64,000 nucleotides of DNA from PALSA-1003 sp963741315 (GCA_963741315.1 CAVUHK010000005.1:310001-374000), one strand, 5' to 3'; positions 46,237 to 55,776 are shown, counted from the stretch's first letter. Notes: generated from the letters alone by a model not told the origin. Translations and numbers: made by a program.

Positions 46237-47199
46237 CTACGGTGCAGGCACCATGACCAGGCGATCGACGCCGGATTCCGCGCCCCATGCTTCGCCCGAT
46301 CGACCGAGCATCTGCCGCACGTTGGCGCGATCCCTGTTCGATGGATAGGTGTCGAATTTTTCGCTGACCGGATCGAAGCGCACGATGGCGTTGGTGCTCC
46401 AGTCGGTGAGCCACACCTTGTCCTTGTCGTCGACCCACACCGAGTACGTGTGCGCGGTGCCGGGCAATTTCCACTCGCGCCAGGCCTTTGCGGCAGGATC
46501 GTACATGCCGACCTGCCCGGTGTTCCAATAGCTCACCCAGATGCGCCCACGAGAATCGGACCAGACGCGGCGAGCGCCCTGCCCCGGCGTCGGCGGCTCG
46601 ATGACGGTGGCTTCACCGGTGTCGACATTGATCTGCGCGATGTGGTTCCCCGCGAGCGAAGCGTAGTACACGTCGCCGGCAGGTGTGGTCGTGATGCCGT
46701 ACGCGCCGCTGCCGCGCGGCGCCTTCCATACCTTCATGTCGCCGCTCGCGGGGTCGAGGCGCCCGTAGTACCCGCTCTGCCCGGTAAACCAGATGCGGCC
46801 CTTCTTGTCGAAAGTCAGCGTGTTGAGATTGGCATAGCCGGTATCCGCCGGCAGCGGCCACGCCTTGACCGCGCGCGTCTGGGCGTCGACACGAACGATG
46901 GCATTCTGGCCGCCGTCGGTAACCCAGGCGTTGCCGTCGGGCCCGACGATCACGCCATGTGGCGCCGATCCGGAACCCAGCGGAACCTCGACCGTCTTGC
47001 CGCTCTTCGGGTCGAGGATGCCGAGCTTGCCCGACGCCTGTGCGGTGAAGTACACCGGGCCGCCGGGGCCAGGCGCCGCCGCGACGTCGTGCGGTCCCGA
47101 CCCGCGCGGCACGTCGTAATACGCGGGCGCCACGCATGCCGCGGAACAACCGAGGCCGATCGCCCACACGGCGGTGCAAACCAACGCTCGAATTGCCAT
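46237..47199 (-). CDS. Exported beta-propeller protein (virginiamycin B lyase/SMP-30-like)
   Basis: A 320-aa secreted protein: signal peptide (IRALVCTAVWAIGLGCSAACVA) and six or so four-stranded blades with the repeat pattern HGVIVGPDGNAWVTD, LTFDKKGRIWFTGQ, VWSDSRGRIWVSYW, VWVDDKDKVWLTDW. This is the fold of Vgb (virginiamycin B lyase). The blades where Vgb has its catalytic His/Glu residues read ARRVWSD and VSYWNTG here, so lyase activity is doubtful. The cysteine in GLGCSAAC could be a lipobox. The ATG at 47197-47199 has GAGGAG upstream. Confidence 0.82.
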   Translation of the reverse strand: MAIRALVCTAVWAIGLGCSAACVAPAYYDVPRGSGPHDVAAAPGPGGPVYFTAQASGKLGILDPKSGKTVEVPLGSGSAPHGVIVGPDGNAWVTDGGQNAIVRVDAQTRAVKAWPLPADTGYANLNTLTFDKKGRIWFTGQSGYYGRLDPASGDMKVWKAPRGSGAYGITTTPAGDVYYASLAGNHIAQINVDTGEATVIEPPTPGQGARRVWSDSRGRIWVSYWNTGQVGMYDPAAKAWREWKLPGTAHTYSVWVDDKDKVWLTDWSTNAIVRFDPVSEKFDTYPSNRDRANVRQMLGRSGEAWGAESGVDRLVMVPAP

Positions 47200-47341
47200 G
47201 GTCGTCTCCTCGACTGGCGCGCCTGGCGGTCGCGGTCGCATCGTGCAGGTCCGCGCGCAGCCTCCCCCTGAGACGGCAGTTTAGAAGAAGACGCAGCGAA
47301 GTGCTACGATGGCGCCCCGATCGGGTATAGCGCGCTCGCCT

Positions 47342-48596
47342 ATGGAAGTGACCATCGTCGGCGCCGGCATCGGCGGCCTGACGCTCGCCCTGACGCTGCA
47401 TGAAGCCGGGATCGCATCACGGGTATTCGAAGCCGCGCCCGAGATCAAGCCGATCGGCGTCGGCATCAATGTCCTGCCGCACGCGTCGCGGGAGCTGTCG
47501 CGACTGGGGCTCGAAGATGCGCTCGCGGCGGTCGCGGTCAGCACGCGCGAGTCGGCGTTCTTCAATCGTTACGGCCAATTGATCCACCGCGAGCCGGCGG
47601 GCCGAGCCGCGGGGTACGACTGGCCGCAGTTTTCTATCCACCGCGGCGACCTGCAGCAGGTGCTGCTCGACGCGTTCCGGCAGCGGCTGGGTGCCGATCG
47701 GCTGCACGCCGGTTGGCAATGCACCGGATTCTCGCAGACCGCGTCCGACGTGACGGCGCACTTTCGCGACGGCGCGACGGGTGCGTCGCTGGCATCGCAA
47801 ACGGCAGACGTCGTCATCGCTTGCGATGGTCTGCACTCGGCGATTCGCCGGCAGCTGCATCCCGGCGAAGGCGAGCCGGTGTATTCCGGCGTGAACATGT
47901 GGCGCGGCGTGAGTGCCTGGCCGCCCTTCCTGACCGGCGCGAGCATGGTGCGCGCCGGCTGGCTCGCCACCGGCAAGATGGTGATCTATCCGATTCGCAA
48001 CAACGTCGACCGCGAAGGTCGCCAGCTCGTCAACTGGGTCGCCGAAATCGTCACGCCCAAACACCAGCGGCGCGACTGGAACCGGCGCGGCGCGCTGGCC
48101 GACTTCATCGACGCCTACGCCGACTGGCATTTCGACTGGCTCGACGTTCCGGCAATGATCCGCGCGGCCGACACGATCCTCGAATTTCCGATGATCGACC
48201 AGGATCCGCTGCCATGGTGGAGCCAGGGACGCGTGACGCTGCTGGGGGACGCAGCGCATCCCATGGTGCCGCGCGGTTCCAACGGCGCGGGACAGGCGAT
48301 CCTCGACGCGCGCGCGCTCGACCGACGCGCTGGCGTCGATGCGCGATCCGGTCGAGGCGCTCAAAACCTACGAAGCCGCGCGGCTCGACGCGACCGCGAC
48401 CATCGTTCGCACCAACCGCAGCAATCCGCCCGACGCCATCCTGCGCGAAGTCTACGAGCGGACCGGCGACCGGCCCTTCGAACGCATCGAGGACGTCATC
48501 AGCGTGGGCGAACTCGAGGCGATGTCGCAAGGCTACAAGCGCATCGCCGGGTATGATCGACAGACGCTGGCGGCAAAAAAGACGTCGTCCGCGTGA
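47342..48596 (+). CDS. FAD-dependent monooxygenase, frameshifted as sequenced
   Basis: A group A flavin hydroxylase (salicylate hydroxylase-like). The FAD motif VTIVGAGIGGLTLALTLHEAG opens the protein (in parts: VGAGIGGLTLALTL), the DG motif ACDGLHSAIRRQL and the GD motif VTLLGDAAHPMVPRGSNGAGQ follow. After ILDARAL the frame is lost; the C-terminal part (ALASMRDPVEALKTYEAARL to SSA) is in the next frame. Removing one base near 48331 (CTCGACCGACG to CTCGCCGACG) restores ALADALASMRD, the family consensus. The substrate is unknown. A Bug receptor follows, suggesting catabolism of an aromatic or organic acid, as an inference. Confidence 0.82.
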
Positions 48597-48624
48597 GCAA
48601 CAGCATGCGACCCAGGAGGCACAT

Positions 48625-49627
48625 ATGATTCGATTCGACCGACTTGCACCCGGCGTGTTCATCGCCAGCCTGCTGACTGTTGCTCGCCGGCACCGCGCTG
48701 GCGCAGACCGCCGGCAAGGGATCGGCCGCCACCTATCCGAGTCGCACGGTGACGATCATCGTGCCGTTCACGCCCGGCACCGGCATGGACATCCTCGCGC
48801 GCACGGTCGGGCCGAAGCTCGGCGAGCGCCTCGGCGTGCCGGTGGTCATCGACAACCGCCCCGGTGCGAGCGGCAACATCGGCGCAGCGGCGGTCGCCAA
48901 GGCCGCGCCCGATGGCTACACGCTGCTGCTGTCGGGCAATCCGCTGGTGATGAACGTGAGCCTGAACAAGGACCTGCCCTTCGATCCCATCAAGGACCTC
49001 GCGCCGGTGGAGGAAATGGCGCGCGGCACGCTGGCCATCACCGTCAATCCGTCGATTCCGGCGACCACGGTCAAGGAGTTCGTCGCCTACGCCAAGGCCA
49101 ATCCGGGCAAGCTCGCGTACGGCTCGCCGGGTGTCGGCACGCCGCAGCATCTGGCGACCGAGTGGTTCAAGTCGACGACGGGCATCGACATGTTGCACGT
49201 TCCCTACAAGGGTTCGGCCGGCGCGATCACCGGCCTGCTGGCGGGCGAGATCGCGTTCATGTTCAACGCCGTGCACGCGGTGCTGCCGCAGGCGAAAGCG
49301 GGCAAGCTGCGCATACTGGCGGTCGCCGGAGCGAAGCGCTCGCCGGTCGAACCCGGCATTCCGACCGTCGCGGAGTCGGGCTATCCGGAATTCGACGTCG
49401 ACCTCTGGTACGGGCTGCTGGTCCCTGCGGGGACGCCCACGGAAATCATCGCCCGGCTCAATCGCGAGATCACGCAAATCCTGAGCGCTCCGGAGATGCG
49501 CGACACGCTCGCCGGCCAGGGACTCGACGCGGTCACCAGCACGCCCGAACAGTTCGGTGCGCTGATGAAGTCCGACCTCGAGCGCTGGGCGAAGGTGGTC
49601 AAGACCGCCGGCATTCGCGCGGAATAG
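48625..49627 (+). CDS. Bug-family (TctC-like) periplasmic binding protein, signal peptide frameshifted as sequenced
   Basis: Solute receptor of the Bug family. The mature part (TVTIIVPFTPGTGMDILART, VIDNRPGASGNIGAAAVA, MLHVPYKGSAGA) is intact from 48680. The signal peptide starts at ATG 48625 in another frame (MIRFDRLAPGVFIASLL). Deleting the A at 48676 joins them as SLLLLLAGTALAQ, a perfect signal peptide end, so one inserted base is likely. As sequenced, only a TTG start at 48680 gives a leaderless protein. It follows the FAD monooxygenase by 28 nt and is probably co-transcribed; no transporter subunits are nearby. Confidence 0.88.
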
Positions 49628-49646
49628 CGCGCGAGCGGACCGGCTT

Positions 49647-50873
49647 TTAGTCGGCGGCGCTGGCGCCCGCCGCCTGCGCCGCGGGCCGACGGCGCACCTG
49701 CACCACCGTCGTTACCGCGAGCAGCAGCGCGGCCGCGATGAACACGAACACCATGCGCGGCGAACCGCGGTCGAGCAGCAACCCGATGAGCACCGGGCTC
49801 AGCGTCGCGCCGAGGTCGAGTCCCGAATAGACGAAACCGTAGACGCGGCCCGAGGCGCCCGGCGGCGTCGCGTTGCGCACGATCATGTCGCGCGAGGGAC
49901 CGGTCGAGCCGATCGCGAATCCGACCGCGGCAAGAACTGCCACCGACCATTGCGCGAGGCCGGGAAACGACGCCAGCAGCAGCATGATCACGGCGGCGGA
50001 AGTCAGTCCCGCCGCGGCGATGCGATTGTGACGCTTGGCAATCGTGGCGAGGTAGCCGCCAAACAGCACGCCGGCGGTGCCACCGAGAAAATAGGCGGTG
50101 AGCGCCGAGGTCGCCACGATAAGCGAGACGTCGTAGGCCGCGTGCAGGCTGGTGCCGGCAAAGGTCTGGATGCCGATGCCGGCGACCGTCACCACGCAAA
50201 AATAAGCAAAGCAGAGCACGATCGGCTTCTGGCGGAACAGTGCGAGGCTGCCGGCGAGCGTATGCCTCGGCGCCGTCGCGTCGTGCGCGCGGCTCTTGAG
50301 CGCATTGCGCTGGGTCGCGAGCAAGGCCACTGCCACCAGCCCCAGCGCACCGAGCACCAGCAGCGCGGTGCGCCAGCCGAAGGCACTGCCGAGGCCGAAG
50401 CTCGCCAGCGGCGCAAGCGCGTAACCGAGGTTGCCGCCGACGCCATGGATGCTGTATGCGTAGCCCAGGCGCTTAGGCGCGACGTTGGCGTTGATGACCG
50501 CGAAATCGCCGGGATGGAATACGCCGTTGCCGATGCCCATCAGCAGCGCGACCGGAAACAGCCAGGCGATGCCCGGAGCAGCCGACCCCACCATGACACT
50601 GCCGGCCATGAGCGCCAGTCCACCCAGCAGCACCGGTCGCGCGCCGAAGCGATCGACTGCGAAGCCGGCGCTGAACTGGCACACGCCGCTGGCGACGTAG
50701 AACAAGCCGATGAGCGAGCCCAGCGTGGCGAAGCTGACGCCGAATTCTTCACGCAGCAGCGGAAACAGCGGTGGCAGGACCAGCTGGAAGAAGTGCGACA
50801 GGCCGTGGACGACGCCGACGACGCCGATGACCCTGACGTCGTTGCGGAACGAGACGGCGGTTGTGGAATCCAA
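49647..50873 (-). CDS. MFS transporter
   Basis: A 12-helix major facilitator of 408 aa. Helices 2-3 carry the motif A region (CQFSAGFAVDRFGARPVLLGG), and helix 5 has GVGGNLGYALAPL. A central cytoplasmic loop (NALKSRAHDATAPRHTL) separates the halves. The group resembles fosmidomycin-resistance/CynX-like MFS exporters, but no substrate can be assigned. It is convergent with the Bug gene (19-nt gap) and divergent from msrB. Confidence 0.9.
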   Translation of the reverse strand: MDSTTAVSFRNDVRVIGVVGVVHGLSHFFQLVLPPLFPLLREEFGVSFATLGSLIGLFYVASGVCQFSAGFAVDRFGARPVLLGGLALMAGSVMVGSAAPGIAWLFPVALLMGIGNGVFHPGDFAVINANVAPKRLGYAYSIHGVGGNLGYALAPLASFGLGSAFGWRTALLVLGALGLVAVALLATQRNALKSRAHDATAPRHTLAGSLALFRQKPIVLCFAYFCVVTVAGIGIQTFAGTSLHAAYDVSLIVATSALTAYFLGGTAGVLFGGYLATIAKRHNRIAAAGLTSAAVIMLLLASFPGLAQWSVAVLAAVGFAIGSTGPSRDMIVRNATPPGASGRVYGFVYSGLDLGATLSPVLIGLLLDRGSPRMVFVFIAAALLLAVTTVVQVRRRPAAQAAGASAAD

Positions 50874-50911
50874 GACGGGTCGGACTGGTAAATGTCGCGC
50901 TAAACCTCAAC

Positions 50912-50917
50912 TATACT
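50912..50917 (+). promoter_or_regulatory. Possible -10 element upstream of msrB
   Basis: TATACT in the 135-bp divergent MFS-msrB region, about 90 nt before the msrB start. No recognisable -35 at 16-18 nt. It could serve msrB and the following two-component genes. Confidence 0.35.
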
Positions 50918-51008
50918 GCATGCGTTGCGCGTAAGCACCGCGGCGCGGGGGACGACAGACACCGAACGGTACGATCAATGTCGTTCACCCCACCACAGGA
51001 GAAACCCG

Positions 51009-51410
51009 ATGGTCGACAAGGTCAAGAAGTCGGATGCGGAATGGAAAGCCCAGCTCGCGCCCGAGCAGTATCGCGTTACGCGTCAGAAAGGCACTGAGCG
51101 GCCGTTCACCGGCGAGTACTGGGACAACGAGCGCGCGGGTGAATACCGCTGCATCGGCTGCGGCACGTTGCTGTTTGCATCCGACACCAAGTTCGACGCG
51201 GGTTGCGGCTGGCCGAGCTTCTACCAGCCGGCCGCGGCGGAGAACGTGCGCACCGAAGTCGACAACAGCCTGTTCATGCGTCGCACCGAAGTGCTGTGCG
51301 CGGCGTGCGATGCGCACCTCGGTCACGTGTTCAACGACGGTCCCGAGCCGACGGGGCTGCGCTACTGCATGAATTCCGCGTCGCTGAAGTTCGACCCGAA
51401 GAAGGAATAG
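51009..51410 (+). CDS. msrB: Peptide-methionine (R)-S-oxide reductase MsrB
   Basis: Repairs methionine-R-sulfoxide in proteins, 133 aa. Structural zinc cysteines are Cys48, Cys51, Cys97 and Cys100 (CIGC and CAAC); the catalytic Cys120 lies in RYCMNSASLKF. GCGWPSF and HLGHVFNDGP are hallmark segments. No signal peptide, so cytoplasmic. An AGGAG sequence lies about 8 nt before the ATG. Twelve nucleotides separate it from the response regulator, so it heads an msrB-RR-HK operon. Confidence 0.96.
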   Translation: MVDKVKKSDAEWKAQLAPEQYRVTRQKGTERPFTGEYWDNERAGEYRCIGCGTLLFASDTKFDAGCGWPSFYQPAAAENVRTEVDNSLFMRRTEVLCAACDAHLGHVFNDGPEPTGLRYCMNSASLKFDPKKE

Positions 51411-51422
51411 CGCTCCAGTCGC

Positions 51423-52097
51423 ATGCGCATTCTGCTGGCCGAAGACGACCCGATGATCGGCGCCAGCGTCCGGCAGGGCCTGACGCAGGACGGCTTCACC
51501 GTCGACTGGGTGCGCGACGGCCGCGCTGCCGAGCTGGCGCTGGGCGAGCGCGTTCACGATGCCCTGCTGCTCGACCTGGGCCTGCCGCGCAAAGCGGGGC
51601 TCGAGGTGCTCGCGGCGATGCGCCGCGGCGGCGACACGCGGCCGGTGCTGGTCATCACCGCGCGCGATGCCGTGGGCGAGCGCGTTGCAGGACTCGATAC
51701 CGGCGCCGACGACTATCTGGTCAAGCCCTTCGACCTCGACGAACTCGCGGCGCGCCTGCGCGCGCTGCTGCGTCGCGGCGCGGGGCGCGCACAGCCGGTG
51801 CTGACACTGGGCGACGTCGAGCTCGATCCCGCCGCGCGCGCAGTGCGCCGCGGCGGTGAACCGGTGTCGCTGTCGGCGCGCGAATTCGCGCTGCTGGAGG
51901 CGTTGCTGGCGCGCCCCGGCGCGATCCTCTCGCGCACCCAGCTCGAAGACAAGCTCTACGGCTGGAGCGACGCGGTCGAGAGCAACGCGGTCGAAGTGCA
52001 CATCCACGCACTGCGCAGGAAACTCGGCGCGAGCCTGATCCGCAACGTGCGCGGCGTCGGATGGATGGCGGCCAAGCCGGATCCGCGCGCGCCGTGA
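51423..52097 (+). CDS. OmpR-family response regulator (PmrA/QseB type)
   Basis: A 224-aa two-component response regulator. The receiver has acidic pocket EDD (7-9), phospho-acceptor Asp51 (LLLDLGLP), Thr/Ala switch ITARD and Lys in DDYLVKPFDLDEL. The C-terminal winged helix contains LSAREFALLEALLARPGAILSRTQLEDKLYG (in parts: LSAREFALLEAL, SRTQLEDKLYG) and VHIHALRRKLG. These blocks fit the PmrA/QseB/TctD branch. The stop overlaps the kinase GTG start (GTGA). A PmrA-type box (57324-57340) in front of degP is a candidate target. Confidence 0.94.
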   Translation: MRILLAEDDPMIGASVRQGLTQDGFTVDWVRDGRAAELALGERVHDALLLDLGLPRKAGLEVLAAMRRGGDTRPVLVITARDAVGERVAGLDTGADDYLVKPFDLDELAARLRALLRRGAGRAQPVLTLGDVELDPAARAVRRGGEPVSLSAREFALLEALLARPGAILSRTQLEDKLYGWSDAVESNAVEVHIHALRRKLGASLIRNVRGVGWMAAKPDPRAP

Positions 52098-53419
52098 CCT
52101 CGATTCGCCGCCAGTTGCTGGTGTGGCTGCTCGCCGGGCTGTTGCTGGCGATCGGGGCCGCCGCCGTCGGCACCTACCTGCGCGCACGCGAGGAAGCCAA
52201 CGCGCTCTTCGACTACCAATTGAAGGAGATGGCGGCGTCGCTGACCGATGCGCCGTTCGCCGGAGTCGTGCCGCCGACCAGCGCGAAGGGCGCCGCTTCC
52301 GACACGCTGGTGGTGCAGATCTGGGATCGCAACGGCGTGCAGCTGTTCATGTCGCAGCCACGGCGGGTACTGCCGCAGCATGCGCAGCTGGGTTTCACCA
52401 CCATCGCCGCCGACAACGGCGAATGGCGCGTCTTCAGCACGCTCGCCGACGGCCAGGTGGTGCAGGTGGCGCAGCCGATGAGCGCCCGCCGCGAACTCGC
52501 GGCAAGCCTTGCACTGCGCACGATCATGCCGTTGCTGGCGGTGCTGCCGTTCCTCGCGCTGCTGATCTGGGTCACGATTGCACGCGGACTTTCGCCGCTG
52601 GACCGCGTCGCGGCCGACGTCGCGCGTCGTTCGCCCCATCTTCTCAAGCCGCTGTCCGAAGCCGGATTGCCGCGCGAAGTCCAGCCGCTGGTGCATGCCC
52701 TGAACGGTTTGCTCGAACGACTCGGCCAGACGCTGGCGGCGCAGCGTTCGTTCATCGCCGACGCCGCGCACGAGCTGCGCACGCCGTTGACCGCGGTGCA
52801 CCTGCAGGCGCAGCTCGCCGAACGCGCCGACAACGACGTCGCGCGCAGCGCCGCACTCGCCGAACTCAAGGGCGGCCTCGATCGCGCGACGCGGCTCTCC
52901 GAGCAGCTGCTGGCGCTGGCGCGCGAGGATCCGGACGTCGCGGATCGTGCGTTCGCGCAAGTCGACCTCGCGGCCATCGCCCGCACAGTGGTCGCGAACG
53001 CGGCGCCGCTTGCTGTCGCGCACAACATCGATCTGGGGATCGAGGCCGCCGCGCCCGCCGTCATGCGCGGCGACGCCGACGCGCTCGCCACGCTGGTGTC
53101 GAATCTGGTCGACAACGCGCTGCGCTATACGCCGTCGGGGGGAAGGGTCGACGTCACGGTGACGCCCGACCATGCTGGTGCGCGGCTTACCGTCGCGGAC
53201 ACCGGACCCGGCATCGCCGAGGCTGAGCGCGAGCGCGTCTTCGACCGTTTCTATCGCGGCACGGCGGCGCACGCGGAAGGCGCGGCGCGCGGCAGCGGCC
53301 TGGGACTCGCGATCGTGCGCCGCATCGTCGAGCGGCACCATGGGCGAATCATGCTCAAGGCAGGCATCGACGGCTCAGGCCTTGGCGTGATCGTCAGCTT
53401 CGCGGGCCCCATACCCTGA
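52094..53419 (+). CDS. Sensor histidine kinase (QseC/PmrB-like)
   Basis: Membrane kinase partner of the adjacent regulator, 441 aa. Two membrane helices (~7-28 and ~150-172) flank a periplasmic sensor of about 120 residues, followed by HAMP, the H-box FIADAAHELRTPLTAVHLQ, N-box NLVDNALRYTP, G-boxes ADTGPGI and GSGLGLAIVRRI. The GTG at 52094-52096 overlaps the response-regulator stop as GTGA; the longer frame to 52061 would intrude into that gene. The signal sensed is unknown; context (msrB, degP) points to envelope or oxidative stress. Confidence 0.93.
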   Translation: MTSIRRQLLVWLLAGLLLAIGAAAVGTYLRAREEANALFDYQLKEMAASLTDAPFAGVVPPTSAKGAASDTLVVQIWDRNGVQLFMSQPRRVLPQHAQLGFTTIAADNGEWRVFSTLADGQVVQVAQPMSARRELAASLALRTIMPLLAVLPFLALLIWVTIARGLSPLDRVAADVARRSPHLLKPLSEAGLPREVQPLVHALNGLLERLGQTLAAQRSFIADAAHELRTPLTAVHLQAQLAERADNDVARSAALAELKGGLDRATRLSEQLLALAREDPDVADRAFAQVDLAAIARTVVANAAPLAVAHNIDLGIEAAAPAVMRGDADALATLVSNLVDNALRYTPSGGRVDVTVTPDHAGARLTVADTGPGIAEAERERVFDRFYRGTAAHAEGAARGSGLGLAIVRRIVERHHGRIMLKAGIDGSGLGVIVSFAGPIP

Positions 53420-53490
53420 ACGGGCTGCCACTTGGGCGGCCGGCGGGTCTACGCCTATGGACACAATGCTGCCGACTTATGACAAATGCA

Positions 53491-53519
53491 TTGCCTTTGA
53501 GGCGATTTAGGGATAGGCT
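53491..53519 (+). promoter_or_regulatory. Sigma-70-type promoter of the bactofilin gene
   Basis: TTGCCT (53491-53496) and TAGGCT (53514-53519) with an exact 17-bp spacer, 31 bp before the ATG at 53550. Four of six positions match consensus in each box. Confidence 0.5.
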
Positions 53520-53549
53520 GAAATCCCATCCACCTGTCCCCTACAAGCC

Positions 53550-54467
53550 ATGGCCATCTGGAAAGAAAATACTGCGTTCAAGCCGGTCCCGACGCCTGCG
53601 CCGGCAGCAGGCACTCCCACCCGCTACGATGCGTCGACGGGTGCCGAAGTCGCACCCAGCGTAACCGCAACGCCTTCCTCGCGCGCGGACACCGATGCGT
53701 CGCGCAAGGAGTCGCTGATCGCGGCCGACATCACGATCGAGGGCAAGATCGAAGGCGGCGGCAGCATCCGCATTGCCGGCAAGTTCAAAGGCGACGTGAC
53801 GGTGCAGGGCGATCTCTCGATCGAAGTCGGCGCGAAGCTGACCGGCTCGGTACGCGCCGACAAGGTCATGATCGCTGGTGAACTGGAAGGCAACGTCATC
53901 GAGGCGTCGCGCGTCGAATTGCTGCGCACCGGCGTCGTGACCGGCGAACTGAAGGCCGGAACACTTACCGTGGAGGCTGGCGCGCGCATGCGCGGTCAAG
54001 CCGAGTTCGGTTGGGATGACAAGAAGGGTTCGGAAAGCAGCCAGGTATACCAACGGACACGGCGTGGAGCGCGGCGCGGCCTCGTGAGCAGCTTGCGCCC
54101 GGGGAGTCCCGGGGCAACCCGGGAATGCCCTCACTGCCGCGAGACGGTGCTTGAAAGTGCGGCGGTATGTCCCGCCTGTCGTCACTACCTGCGCTACGAC
54201 ACCGCTGGCGATGCCGATGCAGAAGCGTCGAAGCCGCCGGCGAGCACACCGTTGCGCATCGAGGGCAGCATCCGTCATCCTCCCGACGGGGATCCCTGGG
54301 AATACACGGTCATCGTCACCATCTGCAATGATCGCGGCGAGGAAATCGCCCACAAGCTGGTCGGCGTCGGCGCGATGAATCCGGACGAACAGCGCACGTT
54401 CATCCTGTCGGTCGAAGCCGTGTCCACCAAGGCGAAACCTGCCGGCAAAGGCGGTACACGGCACTGA
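53550..54467 (+). CDS. Bactofilin-domain protein with C-terminal zinc ribbon
   Basis: A 305-aa protein in three parts. A Pro/Ala-rich leader (1-50) is followed by a bactofilin (DUF583) right-handed beta-helix at ~53-155 with repeats ADITIEGKIEGGGSIRIAG, GDVTVQGDLSIEVGAKLTG and VMIAGELEGNV. A basic linker (~165-190) then leads to a zinc ribbon, Cys193-x2-Cys196 and Cys207-x2-Cys210, and a novel beta-rich tail (~235-292, EYTVIVTICNDRGEEIAHK). Bactofilins polymerise into membrane-associated filaments without nucleotides. A zinc-ribbon extension is unusual; standard bactofilins end soon after the helix. It stands alone with its own promoter. Confidence 0.87.
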   Translation: MAIWKENTAFKPVPTPAPAAGTPTRYDASTGAEVAPSVTATPSSRADTDASRKESLIAADITIEGKIEGGGSIRIAGKFKGDVTVQGDLSIEVGAKLTGSVRADKVMIAGELEGNVIEASRVELLRTGVVTGELKAGTLTVEAGARMRGQAEFGWDDKKGSESSQVYQRTRRGARRGLVSSLRPGSPGATRECPHCRETVLESAAVCPACRHYLRYDTAGDADAEASKPPASTPLRIEGSIRHPPDGDPWEYTVIVTICNDRGEEIAHKLVGVGAMNPDEQRTFILSVEAVSTKAKPAGKGGTRH

Positions 54468-54501
54468 ACGCAGTTTGGTTTGCGTCCCCGCGGAGAGGCC
54501 G

Positions 54502-55776
54502 TCAGGCGAATGCCGCCGCCATCGCCAGTGGCGCAACGTGCCGCCGGTGCGTGCCTCGACGCATGCGTTCGATCGCGCGCAGGAACGTCAGGTGCAAAAC
54601 GTCGCGCTGCGCATGGCTACCACCGAGCCGGTGGGCTAATCCTGGCAAGCTGCCGAGCAGCGCAACGGCGAGCCTGTCGTTGCCGCGCCCGAACGCGATA
54701 AGTGCACGGCACGCGGTGAGCCCCAGTTGGCGCGTGGTCGTGCCGTGACGCGTGGGCAGAGTATGGCTTTGGGTCAGCACCGCCTCCAGCCTTTGTGCCC
54801 GGCTCCAGTCGCGTGCGCCGACGAAAGCCAGTGTCGCGTGCAGGTCATTGAAGCTGCAAAAGCCGTCGTCGATATGGGGTGCCCAGGCATCGGAGAGTTC
54901 GCCCCAGCGCTTCCCCGCGTTGCCGCCAAACATTTCGATGCGCCACAGCAGGGCCGACGCATCGATCATATCCGCAACTTCGCTCGAACGATCGGCGCGG
55001 ATCTTCTGGTCATACAGCGCCAGCGCGCGGTCGACCCGGCCTTGCGCGAGATGGAAGAGAGCCGTATGCCACCAACAATGCGTCGCGACTATCGTTCCCA
55101 CCGACCAGTACGCCGCGTGCTCGTCCATCCAGCGCACGCCGGCGTCGGCACGGTCGGTCATCTCGAAGACGTGTGCCATGGCATGGTGAGCCCGCGCATC
55201 CAGCGGATCCCACGTCAGCGCGGAAGCCGCGACCTGCTCGGCACGGCCGTATTCGCCACATTCCTCGAGACTGAAGGCGTGCATGGCAAGTACGGCATGG
55301 TAACCCGGCAAGTCGCTCGACCACGCCGGCAGCACCGATCGTACGCGGTCACGAAGACAAATCAGGTCGCCGGTTAGATAGTCGAACGCGTGCGCGACCT
55401 GCAGCGCCAGCACGTCGCGCGGCTGCAAGCGCAGCAGCTCGCCGAGACGTTCCTTGGCGCGTTCATAGTCGTCGTCGAGTGTTGCTGCGATCGCGGCAAG
55501 ATGCAGTCGCTCCCGCTCGTTGGTCGGCAGCGCTGCAGCGCGCGCAAGCACCGGACGTGCCGAACGCACGCGTCTTGGGTCACGGCTGGAAAGCACCAGC
55601 CACGCCTTCAGTACGTGCGCCATCACGAAGTCGGGCGCCTGCTCGAGCGCTGCGCCAAGTGGCTCCATGGCGCCGCTTTGCCAACTCAGCGACTTTTCGA
55701 GCGCACGCTCGTACGTTTCCAGCGCGAGTTGGGTCGCGCCTGAGGTTGCGCATCCCCGTGGGTCGGTGCTGGTCAC
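54502..55776 (-). CDS. TTC38-like tetratricopeptide-repeat protein
   Basis: A 424-aa helical repeat protein resembling the TTC38 family: AALEQAPDFVMAHVLKAWLV, HLAAIAATLDDDYERAKERL, LPGYHAVLAMHAFSLEECGEYGRAEQVA (in parts) and DARAHHAMAHVFEMTDRADAGVRWM, ending with further TPR-like helices. No signal peptide or membrane segment, so cytoplasmic. TTC38 proteins have no established biochemical role. Its ATG overlaps the stop of a small upstream ORF (55773-56039) as ATGA, and the pair diverges from an AraC regulator. Confidence 0.85.
   Translation of the reverse strand: MTSTDPRGCATSGATQLALETYERALEKSLSWQSGAMEPLGAALEQAPDFVMAHVLKAWLVLSSRDPRRVRSARPVLARAAALPTNERERLHLAAIAATLDDDYERAKERLGELLRLQPRDVLALQVAHAFDYLTGDLICLRDRVRSVLPAWSSDLPGYHAVLAMHAFSLEECGEYGRAEQVAASALTWDPLDARAHHAMAHVFEMTDRADAGVRWMDEHAAYWSVGTIVATHCWWHTALFHLAQGRVDRALALYDQKIRADRSSEVADMIDASALLWRIEMFGGNAGKRWGELSDAWAPHIDDGFCSFNDLHATLAFVGARDWSRAQRLEAVLTQSHTLPTRHGTTTRQLGLTACRALIAFGRGNDRLAVALLGSLPGLAHRLGGSHAQRDVLHLTFLRAIERMRRGTHRRHVAPLAMAAAFA

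Noticed and set aside
44626..47271. 881-codon open frame antisense to the RND permease and propeller genes
   Set aside because: Spans two unrelated genes on the opposite strand and has no recognisable domain.
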